Shown: positions 1-9,738, numbered from the stretch's first letter. The stretch: DNA of 64,000 nucleotides from Malus domestica (GCF_042453785.1 NC_091669.1:28289001-28353000), one strand, 5' to 3'. Made by a program: numbers and translations. The notes: generated from the sequence alone by a model not told the origin.

Positions 1-95
1 TGCTCCTCGGGAGACGGAGCATGGTGTCGCTTCTTCAAGGTCAGGCCTCAGCCAGAAACTTCAGGCCGAAAAAGTCCTCAGAAGCTAGGGGGCAA
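1..95 (+). mobile_element. 3' internal end of a Gypsy-like element with polypurine tract
   Basis: Last bases of a retroelement whose body lies left of the window. The purine-rich stretch AGAAGCTAGGGGGCAA (80-95) directly abuts a TG-starting LTR and fits the plus-strand primer. No coding capacity can be judged from 95 bases. Confidence 0.55.
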
Positions 96-1198
96 TGTTT
101 GGGCCGAGATGTATTCTTGGCCCGGAAGGCTTTACGGAAAGATTACCATGGATCGTTTAGTTCATGGGCTTCCTAACCTAGGTTGGTCAAGTCATGCTGC
201 GAGACGGGTAATTGAATCCTGGCACAATAATGAGTCTCGACAAGATATGGATAGAAGTGAATCCGGTTTGATAAAGGACTGGGTTCAAAGTCATAGTGAA
301 CATATGACTGGTCGAGATGGTGTTTAATGAGAAGAAGAAATCCTAATCCAAGTAGGGTTTTAACTCAGTCTAGAAAGTGTCTGGTGCTATAAATAGAAGA
401 GTTTGTGCATCGTTCAGCTCTCTCCAATTCAACATACAATTGCCCTGCGCAAATTCTCTCAACAACCTTGAGACTTTTTCCTTTTCTTTTTCGCCGACAC
501 ACCTTCAGTTTGGATAAATAGCACAATGAAGGCAACCGGTGATATCTTCAGTCAGCATAGATAGCACTGTCACCGTAGAACCAGCCGGTCTCGCAGCATC
601 TTCAATCGGCATAGATAGCACTGCGGCGAGGGTGACTGGTTATCTATCCAAGTCTCGGTCGAGAAGGGTTTCCGAATCCTTGTTGGTCGAAGTCATCTCA
701 TTAGCCTTCTCGACAAAGTGAGATGTTACAGTTTATTAGGCTCGGCACATTGCATGCCGAGTTGGTTTGTGATTGGATACTCTCAAGTGGGATTTAGAGT
801 TCGGCATTCCGACGGCCGAACCACGTTTATTGTTAAAACATGTATCCGCTTTGAGTATTTGTGCCCTTACACCTTGGTGTCTATTTGGCATGAGTTTACT
901 CTGACAAATACCATCACTGTGACCGAATCCGATGACGACGACGATTCGTGAACTTCGTAAGAATAGTAGCCTTGTCTTCAGGTTCGAGAACCCAAGAGGC
1001 CGAGACGTGTTCCTTCCTTGGTCGTAATCGTAAGACGAAGAAGTCGGCCACTCACCCAACGCAACATCAACATATTTTACTCCTCGGCCGAGCTCGGCCG
1101 ACGAGTTGGCACGCCCCGCATTCAACCGAAGGACGTACTTAGCTCATAGATTACTCGGCCTGCGCGCCACGTAGGCTTGGTAGTTTTTAGGGTCAACA
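96..1198 (+). repeat. 3' LTR of Gypsy-like retrotransposon
   Basis: The block starts TGTTTGGGCC after a polypurine tract and ends GGGTCAACA, giving the usual 5'-TG...CA-3' ends over 1103 bp. A TATA box (TATAAATA, 388-395) marks the U3 promoter. The sequence is rich in short CGGCCGA/TCGGC words and has no coding frame of note. The matching 5' LTR and body lie outside the window, so the target duplication cannot be checked. Confidence 0.7.
388..395 (+). promoter_or_regulatory. TATA box in LTR U3
   Basis: TATAAATA in a GC-mixed context about 290 bp into the LTR, the usual place for the retroelement promoter. Confidence 0.5.
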
Positions 1199-1611
1199 GT
1201 TTCTTAAAAGAACACTATAGAGCACTAAAGGAAATCTTAAAGAACCGAGTGATCTATATGTGATTTCCAGCTCAAGATTACTGATAAAGAAATTAAATCA
1301 AACTCAAGATTACTAATAGGGCCCACTCGTAATTTTATTTTCAAAGATCTGAATTGTCTATATTTCAATTCATCATTCGTATATCCTTCTTGTAAAAATT
1401 AGATAAATACGTAACTATTAAGACATTCATTTTTAGTAAAGAAAATAGACAAATATGGTTCTTCAAAGAAACACTAAAATGACAATCATATGATTTCAGA
1501 CTTTGATGATTTTTAGTAGACACAATCTTTGATAGAAGATCTAAAATATAAATGGTTGGATCGTTGTAGTGTATATATTTGGTTCTAATAAAAAGACAGG
1601 TACAACCACTC
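1199..1611. other. AT-rich intergenic sequence
   Basis: No coding frame or structured RNA seen. 1229-1300 is a diverged partial copy of the block found upstream of both defensin-like genes (1815-2007 and 5949-6135). Confidence 0.4.
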
Positions 1612-1757
1612 AGTACTATGGTTTGGTAGTATTCCTCTTGGCTTAGAAGTGAGAGGTCTAAAGTTCGAATCTCGTGAATGGCAAATGTAATACCAAATTA
1701 GGATGTCCTTTTCGAGTTAAAATATCGATGTATTAAAAAAAGGAAGAAAAAAAAAAG
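1612..1757 (+). repeat. tRNA-derived SINE (A-tailed)
   Basis: The order is a GTTTGGTAGTATTCCTCTT head, then GTGAGAGGTC, a B-box-like AGTTCGAATCTC, a short body and an A-rich tail at 1735-1757. The same design, more decayed and inverted, recurs at 4203-4375, which supports a dispersed Pol III-type SINE family. Boundaries are approximate. Confidence 0.5.
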
Positions 1758-1814
1758 ACGGGTCCAGTGTAGGCAAAGGTTAATTTTGACACTTGAGTGA
1801 GAATTATACATAAT

Positions 1815-2007
1815 AAGGAGATCTCAAAGTATCAAGTTATGCAAGTGATTTCGATCGTGAGATTCACCGATAAGGAAATTAATCTCAATATATACAGAAG
1901 TTTCAAATTTTGGAAAATGAAAATCCTTAATTTCCATGATGATAATCCTAATCAAGGAAATGTTGAATCTAACATGCAAAAGAATTTCGTATTAACTTCA
2001 GAGAACT
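1815..2007 (+). repeat. Upstream block shared by both defensin-like genes (copy 1)
   Basis: About 190 bp containing AATCCTTAATTTCCATG and CAAGGAAATGT, similar over its length to 5949-6135 in the same chromosomal orientation. It ends 120 bp before the ATG of the plus-strand gene. Confidence 0.6.
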
Positions 2008-2044
2008 AAAGTATTAGATTTACCCAACCGTTAAACCTAGTACA

Positions 2045-2050
2045 TATAAG
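2045..2050 (+). promoter_or_regulatory. Putative TATA element of defensin-like gene 1
   Basis: TATAAG lies 83 bp before the ATG at 2128, a spacing typical of a short plant 5' leader. Confidence 0.4.
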
Positions 2051-2127
2051 GTCACCAATTCTGTAATGTAAAACATTGAAATTTCTCATCATATCGTTCC
2101 AAGTTCCAAAGAAAAAGAGAAAGAAAG

Positions 2128-2705
2128 ATGAAGAACGTTACATCTCAGGCACATATGATCTTCGTCTTCCTGGTCATCGCATCTTGTGAGTTTTCTCTTC
2201 CCACACTACTATCTAATTTCTCTTCCTCCTAGTGGTGTGATAAGCATCCACATTATACGTAACTCTCAAAGTGTAACTCTTCATAGGCTCTCTGACACCT
2301 CACACTTTAACATCAATTCTCGTGGTAACATTATAAAATATTGTGCCAAAAGAATAAAGTGGCAGAGTCTATAGAGAACCTCCTTAACATTTATCCTTCG
2401 ATTTATATTGAGCAGCGTATTAGCAATAACGGCAGTTTCTATTTGCAGGTGCACCGTTAATATTCTCCGAAGAACTAGTGAGATACTGTGGAGATGACAT
2501 TAATGACCCCACCTGCAAAGATTTTCCATGTCCTTGGGGTAACTATAGATCGTGCAATACGTATATCGGGGTCTGTGAGTGCGGCGGACCAGATTATCCT
2601 AAAGTGTGCTCCAATGCTACTGACTGCGCCGGAATTAATTTTGTATGTCAAGGGGGAAAGGTCGACTGTACTGTTGGTAGAAGATGCAGATGCGTCAAAG
2701 GTTAA
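2128..2705 (+). CDS. Secreted 12-cysteine defensin-like peptide (double motif), gene 1
   Basis: Two exons, 2128-2185 and 2449-2705, with a GT-AG phase-1 intron that splits the Cys-20 codon, give a 104-aa precursor. Residues 1-26 form a hydrophobic signal peptide (core IFVFLVIAS). The mature part is about 78 aa with 12 cysteines in two successive six-Cys modules: C-x8-C-x4-C-x7-C-x6-C-x-C and C-x5-C-x6-C-x6-C-x5-C-x-C. The intron after the signal peptide and the closing C-x-C are usual for plant defensin-like (DEFL/LCR/NCR) genes, so an apoplastic defence or signalling role is likely. That role is inference. The exon-intron structure and precursor layout match the minus-strand gene at 5299-5814. 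An AATAAA signal lies at 2798-2803. I cannot name the exact subfamily. Confidence 0.82.
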
Positions 2706-2883
2706 ACTTCTTCGATCTAGCTATTTATAAATTAGCCATAAGGGGCTAGGTATAATGTTGGACTTCCAAAATAAGCATGTACTAATCTTTTTTCTACAAT
2801 AAAGAATTGAAATGAATAAAACGTTTTAACAATAAAATGTTGTTCATTAGTTCAGCTATGAATAATATATATGTACATGCATA
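2706..2883. other. 3' UTR and flank of defensin-like gene 1
   Basis: AT-rich, with AATAAA at 2798-2803. No other feature seen. Confidence 0.4.
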
Positions 2884-3207
2884 GGTATTCAAACGCTAAC
2901 CGATCAGTAACTTAATACGATGTTAATCACATTTGGGTCTAGTACACTATTATATCATGATTCAAAGCTATCTTGTTGTGAAATTTCAAACGGGTGGATA
3001 TTACAATTCCAATGTATCTTGTTGCGAAACCGAAATAGAAAAATATGTATTCAAATGCTAACCGATTAGTAATTTAATATGAAGTTAATCACATTTGGGT
3101 CTAGTGCACTATTATATCATGATTCAAAGGTATCTTGTTGCGAAAGATCAAACGGGTGGAAATCACAATTCCAAGGTATCTTATTGCGAAACCGAAATAG
3201 TATAAAG
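2884..3207 (+). repeat. Tandem duplication, two units of about 162 bp
   Basis: GGTATTCAAACGCTAACCGAT at 2884 onward is repeated as TGTATTCAAATGCTAACCGAT near 3046. Each unit carries CACATTTGGGTCTAGT and ends near GCGAAACCGAAATAG. Diverged by scattered substitutions; no coding frame. Confidence 0.7.
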
Positions 3208-3242
3208 TACTATAACATCAGTAAAAATCAAGAATAGCTGAA

Positions 3243-3373
3243 TGGGTGTGTCATTCACGCATCCTTTTTTACTTTTCTAACACCCTAATTAATTTCTGTC
3301 CGTTGATTTTCTTCAATTCATCCGATTCGACAGTTAAAAATTAAAAAGGTGTGAGAGAAGTAAATAAGGTACC
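3243..3373 (-). mobile_element. Decayed MITE related to the one at 59847-59994
   Basis: The core, read on the minus strand (ATCGGATGAATTGAAGAA...GACAGAAATT), matches the core of the intact MITE at 59847-59994. The ends (GGGTGTGTCATTCACGCATCC) are mutated and no clean target duplication is visible. Confidence 0.5.
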
Positions 3374-3500
3374 CTAACTGAAAAGCATTACATCACAAAC
3401 CATCAATAAAACAGGTATGGTATGCTCATCAGACAATGGAACGAGCTCATGTAGAGATACCCTGACATGAACAGGCTAGGTGTATAAATTTACGTTGTTA

Positions 3501-4200
3501 CTACTCTCGCCAGAAATTGGGAATTCGGCCAGGATTCTTCAACTCCTCGATGTGCCATCGTCCTTGCTCCATTTTCCGATCCAAGGATTCTTCAACTCTT
3601 CGCCGTGCCGCCGTCGTTGCTCTGATGTCTGATCCAAGGAAATATTCCGACTCTTTGAACTGAGATGAATCAAATGGTGGTAGCCTCGAGGAACGATTCC
3701 TTGCATGCCTTTGTCCTCTCGCCGGATCCTGGGATTTCTCGCCGAAAAACACAAACTTCTCGGTTTTGAATCAGCTTCATTTCTAAACCAATCACGACAT
3801 AAATACATAAAATTGATCTACTCAACGCGAGGAATCCAATGGTAGTAGTCACACGAGACTTGCCTTCGTTGGAAACAGCGAGAAACTCGCCGAGAAAGTT
3901 CCTCCGTGTCGGAGCTCCTTGAATTGACATCTCAGGTTGAATTTTCAGGCAATGGAAGTTGGGAACAAACTCATGGGGAAGAAGAGATTACAACGGTTAT
4001 AGTTGGGTGGCTTGGTTCGTCGGAGAACGGCGACGAAGCGTTCGTGTGGTCTAAAAGAAGAGGAAAGGGGAGAGAGAATGACGAGGGAGAAAAAATGTGT
4101 TGACTCCGGAAGAGAGGAGGAAGAGGAAAAAGAGGGTCGAGAAAGAGAGAGTTGATGGGTCTCAGTGGACCCAAAACTAAACGGGACCTCTCTCTTTCTT
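3501..4200 (-). other. Exon-like, GC-richer stretch of unknown origin
   Basis: Read on the minus strand this looks like the 5' part of a plant gene: a CT-rich leader, then an ATG frame of 86 aa (3670-3930) that I do not recognise and that has no clear continuation. A 53-bp tandem duplication (3531-3583 and 3584-3636, starting AGGATTCTTCAACTC) lies at its left. It could be a truncated gene or a transposon-carried exon; expression is unknown. Confidence 0.3.
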
Positions 4201-4202
4201 TT

Positions 4203-4375
4203 TGTTTGTTTTTTTTTTTAATAAACGATATTGTTCCATTAAGAGGAGGAAGTAGAGTTTAATCTCATAATAGTAATAATGTGGTTCAAATTTACTTTTG
4301 ATGAGAATTGAATATAAGAGATCTCACTTACAAGTGAAGAGAAATATCATTAGACCGTAATATTAAATGACTAAA
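4203..4375 (-). repeat. tRNA-derived SINE, minus strand
   Basis: On the minus strand: a head ending TTTCTCTTCACTTGTAAGTG, a decayed B box, then AAATTTGAACCACATTATT and an A-tail (poly-T 4203-4220 on the plus strand). Same architecture as 1612-1757. Confidence 0.5.
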
Positions 4376-5298
4376 TAGGAATAAAAATTTAAAATAAAGG
4401 AAATATCTAGAAGATACTACATTATGAGAATGCTCTTGAACTTTAAAGATCCAAATCTTCTTTTGAATTCTAAATTTTATTTTCGCTTCTGCCCACACGT
4501 TTGTATCGTGGAGTGCTATGATGATATTGCTAAGAGAATAGATCATTGGTGTCACAACCTCAAAGGTCAATCAAAGTCAACATTTTCCCTTTCAGAAGTA
4601 TTTTGAACATTTCACTCATTTGGGGATTAAAATAGAGTAAGTTTTGGGACGTTTAGTAACAATTATTATGTATAATCACCAAATTGCATCTCAAACTTCA
4701 CAATACTGACTAGAATTTCATTTTGGGCAAAGAATCAAAAGTGCTACAAATTCAGAAAACAATCATTTATTTTTTAGTTTTTTTGTTGTTTTGGAAAATT
4801 ATTATAAGAACCCTTATTTTAACATTTTTTCTTCATTCACCCCTAAAAAATGTCCATGTATTTTAATTTGAAATTTAGCGCTCAATTGTTAATGAACGCT
4901 AGAATAATAAACATAAGTATTGCGAGGAATAACTTTTTCAATTAATTGACTGGAAAATTGGACAGCAATAACGGAAACCAGCGATAATTGAGGAATGGTC
5001 TAAATCAAACAAAAAGTATAAATATGGGGTGAACTATAAGCAAAATGTTTATGTGTAATTATTTAGGGCAAAGAAAATAGAAAATAATGAAGGTGGAATT
5101 AAACGATAACTACCCCTGCATACTTTCAAGCTTTTGACAACCTGTGAAGTAAATAGAAAAATAAAGGTATTTGTGCAGAACAAAACGTGCTAACGAGAGA
5201 GAAAGATGAAATTAAGACTCTAATAGAAGAGAGTCCAAACTTAATTTATGATATTTCGTTAATACTTTATTAATAACTTTCACCTTTAGCTAATTAGC
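4376..5298. other. AT-rich intergenic sequence
   Basis: Nothing recognisable: no long frames and no repeat partner within the window. It contains the 3' flank of the minus-strand defensin-like gene. Confidence 0.35.
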
Positions 5299-5814
5299 TT
5301 ATTGGAGAAAATCATTACATTGGCATTGTCCGTGGAGACAGATGAACTGTCCCGATGTGCATGAAAAATTAAGTTTGTCACAATCATTCTGATTGGAACA
5401 CTGGAGACCATTTCGATTTGGCTGCAGGAGGCCAGAGTCTTGAACAGTTTTTGAGGATAGTTGGCACGAGCAATGGTTGTCAAAACAAAGTACGAAGCCT
5501 GAATGACATGGAAACGCTTTGCAGTCGGCATTGGAAGAACAGCGTTGCTCACTGATCCTGGCTGCCGAGAATAATGGTACACCTGAAAAATAGACAGAAA
5601 CACACTCATAAAATGCTCCATTTAGAGATCTACCTTTACCGTGTAATTATACAAAGCAATAATACTGTTTAGATATACAAAATTAACCTTGTAATCGCCA
5701 CTTCGAATAAATGTATGCATGAAGATAAATTAGCTAACTAGAGTGAGAAAATCCACAAGATGAAATGACCAGGAGGACGACCATCATAGCTGCTTGAGAT
5801 GTAGGCTTCTCCAT
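5299..5814 (-). CDS. Secreted 12-cysteine defensin-like peptide (double motif), gene 2
   Basis: Exon 1 is 5757-5814 and exon 2 is 5299-5582 (minus strand). The GT-AG phase-1 intron sits at exactly the same codon as in the gene at 2128. The product is 113 aa. Signal peptide about 1-26 (core MMVVLLVIS); it shares the PTSQA/VTSQA-type start with gene 1. The mature part has two six-Cys modules, C-x5-C-x4-C-x6-C-x4-C-x-C and C-x5-C-x6-C-x6-C-x4-C-x-C, joined by a linker of about 20 residues. It is clearly a paralogue of gene 1, facing it tail-to-tail 2.6 kb away. The spaced cysteines, intact splice sites and TATA box argue for a functional gene. The role (defence or cell signalling) is inferred from the class only. 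Confidence 0.82.
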
Positions 5815-5919
5815 ATTTTTTTGATATTTCTGTAACGCCTGGGATGATTTGATGCTGAATTCAAGGTTTGTTTTAATTTGCACTGTTGTATGTAGTGAGC
5901 CCTAGCTTAATGTGGGATC

Positions 5920-5927
5920 TATTTATA
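5920..5927 (-). promoter_or_regulatory. TATA box of defensin-like gene 2
   Basis: TATAAATA on the minus strand, 106 bp upstream of the ATG at 5814. Confidence 0.55.
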
Positions 5928-5948
5928 ATACAGTTTTAGCGGTGAAGA

Positions 5949-6135
5949 GGATCTCAAAGTATCTGAGTGATGTAAGTGATTTCCAACTCTAGATTTGCTG
6001 TTCAGGAAATTAAAATCGATATTTACAACAATTTTATAGTTTGGAACTAAAAATCCTTAATTTCCATGTTTATTATCGTCAACAAGGAAATGTAGAATCT
6101 AAAATGGAAAAAGATTTCAAATTAATTTCGGAGTA
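5949..6135 (+). repeat. Upstream block shared by both defensin-like genes (copy 2)
   Basis: Matches 1815-2007 in the same chromosomal orientation. Because this gene reads leftward, the block is reversed relative to the gene, unlike copy 1. Confidence 0.6.
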
Positions 6136-6220
6136 ATATATTTTTTTTATCTTAAATTCTATGTAAGTACTAAAGAGGATCTTGTTTGTAGAGGATGTTG
6201 GGAAGTTCAATTCACAATGT

Positions 6221-6229
6221 ATTAAATTA
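6221..6229 (+). repeat. Left 9-bp target duplication of the MULE
   Basis: ATTAAATTA, repeated exactly at 33569-33577. Nine bases is the Mutator-superfamily signature. Confidence 0.85.
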
Positions 6230-6501
6230 GGGAAATTTTATTTAAATTCATCTAACCTATTTCTACACTCAACTTACTCTTTGCATTCATTTGATTTTTA
6301 ACTAAACTATTAATTACGGGTAGGCAAGGGCCGGATGGGCCCAATTTTGAAGGGACTGGGCCGGACTCGGATGCAAAGGAGATGGGTCAGGCCAGGCCGG
6401 GGATAGCACATTCTAATATAGGAACCGGACCTAACCCGGCCCGGTTGAAACGGGCCAGTTCAAGCCGGGTCCACAAGTCCTTGGTTTTTTTTTTTTTTTG
6501 T

Positions 6502-6527
<26 letters not shown>
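6502..6527 (+). repeat. (AT)n microsatellite
   Basis: About 13 AT units following a T-run, inside the hAT element. Confidence 0.9.
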
Positions 6528-6532
<5 letters not shown>

Positions 6533-6549
6533 ACAATTGCACAGATTCA

Positions 6550-7130
6550 TTGAATCCCAACCCCTCAACTCTTCCGGATCAACCCACTCACGCCGTCGTC
6601 GTCCTCTCCTTCGACCCTAAATCCCTCAAGCCCCTGGAGTCCCAATCCCAAGTATTCCGACCCTTCAACTCCTCCAGCCCGTGCCCAGCCCTAAATCAAC
6701 CCGCTCACACTCTACTTCTACCCAGTCTGCTCTCTCTGGTTGGCTCCCTCCCACACATAGATGCTGAGTTGAAAATTCAGTTGCAAAAAATCAAGGACTA
6801 GTTGCTGAGCAACGAAACCTGATCTCTTCGCTCACCTGGACCCGATCGCATGGAGGTGAGAAACGGAGGAGGGACGGTCCACAGGTGGTGATGGTGCTCG
6901 TCGGAATGTGCACCACGGTGGTGGAGGTCACGGTGGTGTATAGGTGTTTGTGCTTCGGGAAGGAGAGTTGCAGAGATGGGGGTAGAAGAAACAAGGAAAG
7001 GAATGTGGGAGAAGTGAAAAGGGAGAAGGTTCGAGAGATTGGGGGTTGGGGAAACACGGGGAAGTGGGGGGGGTATGTGTGTGAGATGAAAATATGGAAA
7101 TCAACGGTGGAAAGTGAGATTTGACAAACA
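6550..7130 (+). other. Exon-like sequence carried inside the hAT element
   Basis: Coding-like composition with an open frame at 6550-6801 rich in Pro/Ser/Leu, followed by GTGG-rich sequence. I do not recognise the source gene. Possible captured gene fragment (Pack-type hAT). Confidence 0.35.
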
Positions 7131-7505
7131 TGAAACCCTACCCAATTTTCTCAAGCTAGAAACCGGTCGGGTCGGGGGCTTGCTCCTTCCTATTTTTGAA
7201 CCCGCCCTGCCCTACCAATTTTGGTTACCCGTCCCACCCCGCCCCGTTTTGTGTTTTGAAAATTTGAACCTACATCGTACCCATCCCGAACCACTAATAC
7301 CCGCCCCGACCCGCGGGCCTAGGGCTCGTTTGCCCACCCCTACTATTAATATCTCTTTAAACCCTAATTTAATACCTAATATACCCCCATAAACCCAATT
7401 CAATATGTGGATTTATTTTTACACCCATTTCTTCAACAATTGCTTCATAAGTTAATATCTAAACAGGCTTGATCCTAAAGATAGGCATTCAATGGACCCA
7501 TCATT

Positions 7506-7724
7506 CATGTGATTCAGTGGCTCCGAGACCACCTAAAGAGCAAGAAGAACCATGTTGAGATTCTTAATTCTAAACTTCAAGGTTACCTAGACACACAGGT
7601 ACAATAAATGCTTCAAGCTCTTAGAATCTCACTCCTCTGCACCAGCAACCGGGCAGAGGATCGTCCCACAATGAAGGACGTGCTTGCATTGTTGAGAGAA
7701 AATCGACAAGATCAGGGCCCGTGA
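7506..7724 (+). pseudogene. LRR receptor-kinase C-terminal fragment inside the MULE
   Basis: Translation from 7506 gives VIQWLRDHLKSKK, then EILNSKLQGYLDTQVQ, stop, MLQALRISLLCTSNRAEDR and PTMKDVLALLRE. These are kinase subdomain X-XI features of plant LRR receptor-like kinases (conserved xALLC and RPTMxDV). There is an in-frame TAA at the expected QEMLQAL site and a stop at 7722-7724. No upstream kinase or LRR part is present. It lies between the MULE terminus and the end of the MULE gene, so it was probably captured by the MULE. Confidence 0.75.
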
Positions 7725-8181
7725 GAAGCGAGGTGCTTAAACCGGCTGCCAACGCCTTGAAGAATTCATCGTCTTATGTGAAGTGAAGTCCAGATATATG
7801 TAAAAAGAATTACCCCAAATTTGGATAAAACTTAATAAACACTAAACATTATTAATGATAGTAAATCATATTAGAGTCAAACTGCATTATAATTAAAGTG
7901 TGAAATCGTACTGAACTAGTACATGAAATTTTAAGAGAATGTAGGGAGAGAGAACAATATTGTTGTTATGAATAGAACATCGAAAAGATAAAATCAAAAC
8001 TGGAAAGATGCACGAGATCAAACTGCGAAGTATTGTGATTATCGTGTTGGCAAATTAGGATCACTGCAGTGTACAAGCCCGGTACTACCACACTGATGTC
8101 CCCTCGAGCAGTCGACAAAAGAAATTGGGCATCAACCGACATAAATTGAGGTCCATGGGTGTCGAGAAATGCTTCGATGTT
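7725..8181. other. MULE subterminal non-coding sequence
   Basis: AT-rich 7725-8080. 8090-8181 continues past the stop codon of the MULE gene's last exon on the minus strand. No other feature seen. Confidence 0.35.
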
Positions 8182-8298
8182 TTAATCATTTTCAAGATCC
8201 ACAATATCATTAGTGGCTACATTCTCTAGCCCTCGAAGTTGCTTAAATTGATCCACTCGCCCCTGGTATTTTGAGTACAAGTTTTTCACTCTAATATC
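8182..8298 (-). pseudogene. Last exon of the MULE transposase/OTU gene
   Basis: After a TTAG acceptor the minus strand reads VKNLYSKYQGRVDQFKQL, then VATNDIVDLEND and a stop at 8182-8184. This matches the usual C-terminal tail of FAR1/MULE-OTU proteins (the R-x-x-Q-F-x-x-L ... VAT-x-x-x-VDL pattern). It belongs with the OTU exon at 21640-22245; the 13.3-kb LTR element separates them, apparently inside the intron. Confidence 0.6.
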
Positions 8299-8307
8299 AC
8301 TACTCGT

Positions 8308-8538
8308 TATGTAAGGATAAGCTTATCTAAATATGAGAGGGGATGTGAGGCTTTGAGAGGGTGAGGATCAGGCCTAAGGATTGGCCTCTCTCAATGAGGA
8401 GAGTGATGAGTCATTTTATAGAATAAGGGCTCCTCATTTATTACATATTTGCCCATTCCTTTATTACATAATTACATTTGAGTCCCCTAAGTATTTATAC
8501 GAGATCTAAATACGGAGGCCCTAAGTATGGTATAAACA
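8308..8538 (-). repeat. Truncated 3' LTR of the gene-fragment-carrying element
   Basis: Matches 21385-21616 closely (GAGAGGGTGAGG, GGCCTAAGGATTGGCCTCTCTC, GTATTTATACGAGATCTAAATAC). It lacks the terminal ~170 bp of the LTR (counterpart of 21215-21384) and starts at TATGT (8308-8312). Confidence 0.75.
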
Positions 8539-8747
8539 GTAGTCCCCCAAGTCTTCAGTCAAAAGAGTCTTTTGGCTGGCGACTTGAAATTCAGTCCATG
8601 TGTGGGCCGAAGTAACTAGATGTTATCTTGAATTGATGCTCGATATGAGGCGGTGCTCAATATGAAATGATACTCAACTAGAAGTAGCACATGTTGCGAG
8701 GTTGCTCTACTTATGGCTTATGTTACCTCGATTGGCTCGGCTTTGAA

Positions 8748-9110
8748 GGTGTGGGAGTCCCTTTTATAGAATAAGGGCTTGCTCCTCAATACATAAATGA
8801 TGAGCTAGAGTTGATGCTCGCGGCGAGGCGGTTGCTCAGTAGGCGGCGATGCCCTCTAATGATGGTGAGGGAGTCCCTTTTATAGAATAAGGGCTCGCTC
8901 CTCAATACATAAATGATGGGTTATGAATGATGCTCATGGCGATGCAGTTGCTCAGTAGGCGGTGATGCTCTCTAATGATGATGAAGGAGTCCCTTTTATA
9001 AAATAAGGGCTCGCTCCTCAGTACATGAATAATGGGTGCTCTCTAATGAAAGTGAGGGAATCCCTTTTATAGAATAAGGGCTCGCTCCTCAGTACATAAA
9101 TAATGGGCTA
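8748..9110 (+). repeat. Tandem array, four units of about 60-117 bp
   Basis: Each unit starts near GAGGGAGTCCCTTTTATAGAATAAGGG and includes GCTCGCTCCTCA. The third unit is shortened. Confidence 0.75.
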
Positions 9111-9269
9111 AGTCCCCCAAGTATTTCTCATGAGGCCCAGTTGAGGCCCAATATATGGTGTATAGTGTAGTCCCCTAAGTCTTCGGTCAATAGAGTTTGT
9201 TGGCTGGAGACTTCAAATTGAATCCATGTATGGGCCAAAGTGGCGGTTGTTCAGATGCGGTATTTGTAT

Positions 9270-9435
9270 ACCCTACACTGAAGCTTTGTAGGTGAAGCTT
9301 TGCAAGTGAAGCTTTTGAAGCTGGAGCTCTGTAAATGAAGCTTTTGAAGCTAAAGCTTTTGTAAATGAAGCTTTTGAAACTAGAGCTCTGTAAATGAAGC
9401 TTTTGAAGCTAGAGCTTTTGAAAATGAAGGTTTGG
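9270..9435 (+). repeat. Minisatellite of about 36 bp (GAAGCTTTTGAAGCT core)
   Basis: GTAAATGAAGCTTTTGAAGCTAGAGCT repeated at least four times with small variation, plus shorter AAGCTTTG units at the start. Confidence 0.8.
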
Positions 9436-9447
9436 AAGCTGATGGAC

Positions 9448-9725
9448 ATGAGTGATGCTCATGAATGTTTATGTTGATTGACATGAGTGATGCTCATGGA
9501 TGTTGACATGAGTGATGCTCATGAATGTTAACATGGGTGATGCTCATGAATGTTGCCATGAATGAATGTTTATGTACGATTGACATGAGTGATGCTCATA
9601 AATGTTAACATGGGTGATGTTCATGAATGTTGCCATGAATGAATGTTTATGTACGATTGACATGAGTGATGCTCATGAATGTTTATGTATGATTAACATG
9701 AGTAATGCTCATGTATAATTTTGAA
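9448..9725 (+). repeat. Minisatellite with GACATGAGTGATGCTCATGAATGTT unit
   Basis: At least seven imperfect copies. Each unit contains the palindrome-like CATGAGTGATGCTCATG. Confidence 0.8.
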
Positions 9726-9738
9726 GTACTGGACGTAC

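Larger units (their letters stand above)
6315..7342. mobile_element. Non-autonomous hAT element with 8-bp TSD
   Basis: The ends TACGGGTAGGCAAG (6315) and, inverted, TAGGGGTGGGCAAA (7342) are hAT-type TIRs. CTATTAAT occurs immediately outside both ends (6307-6314 and 7343-7350), a perfect 8-bp target duplication. Subterminal sequence is rich in GGGCC/CCCGG words. The middle (about 6550-7130) is exon-like and GC-rich without a transposase. An (AT)n microsatellite lies at 6502-6527. Confidence 0.88.

Noticed and set aside
2488..2730. 80-aa plus-strand frame over defensin-like exon 2
   Set aside because: Shadow of the cysteine-rich frame.
5286..5621. 111-aa unspliced minus-strand reading frame starting MEHFMSV
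   Set aside because: It overlaps the defensin-like gene 2 in another frame and crosses its intron acceptor. The spliced 113-aa cysteine-rich product is far better supported.
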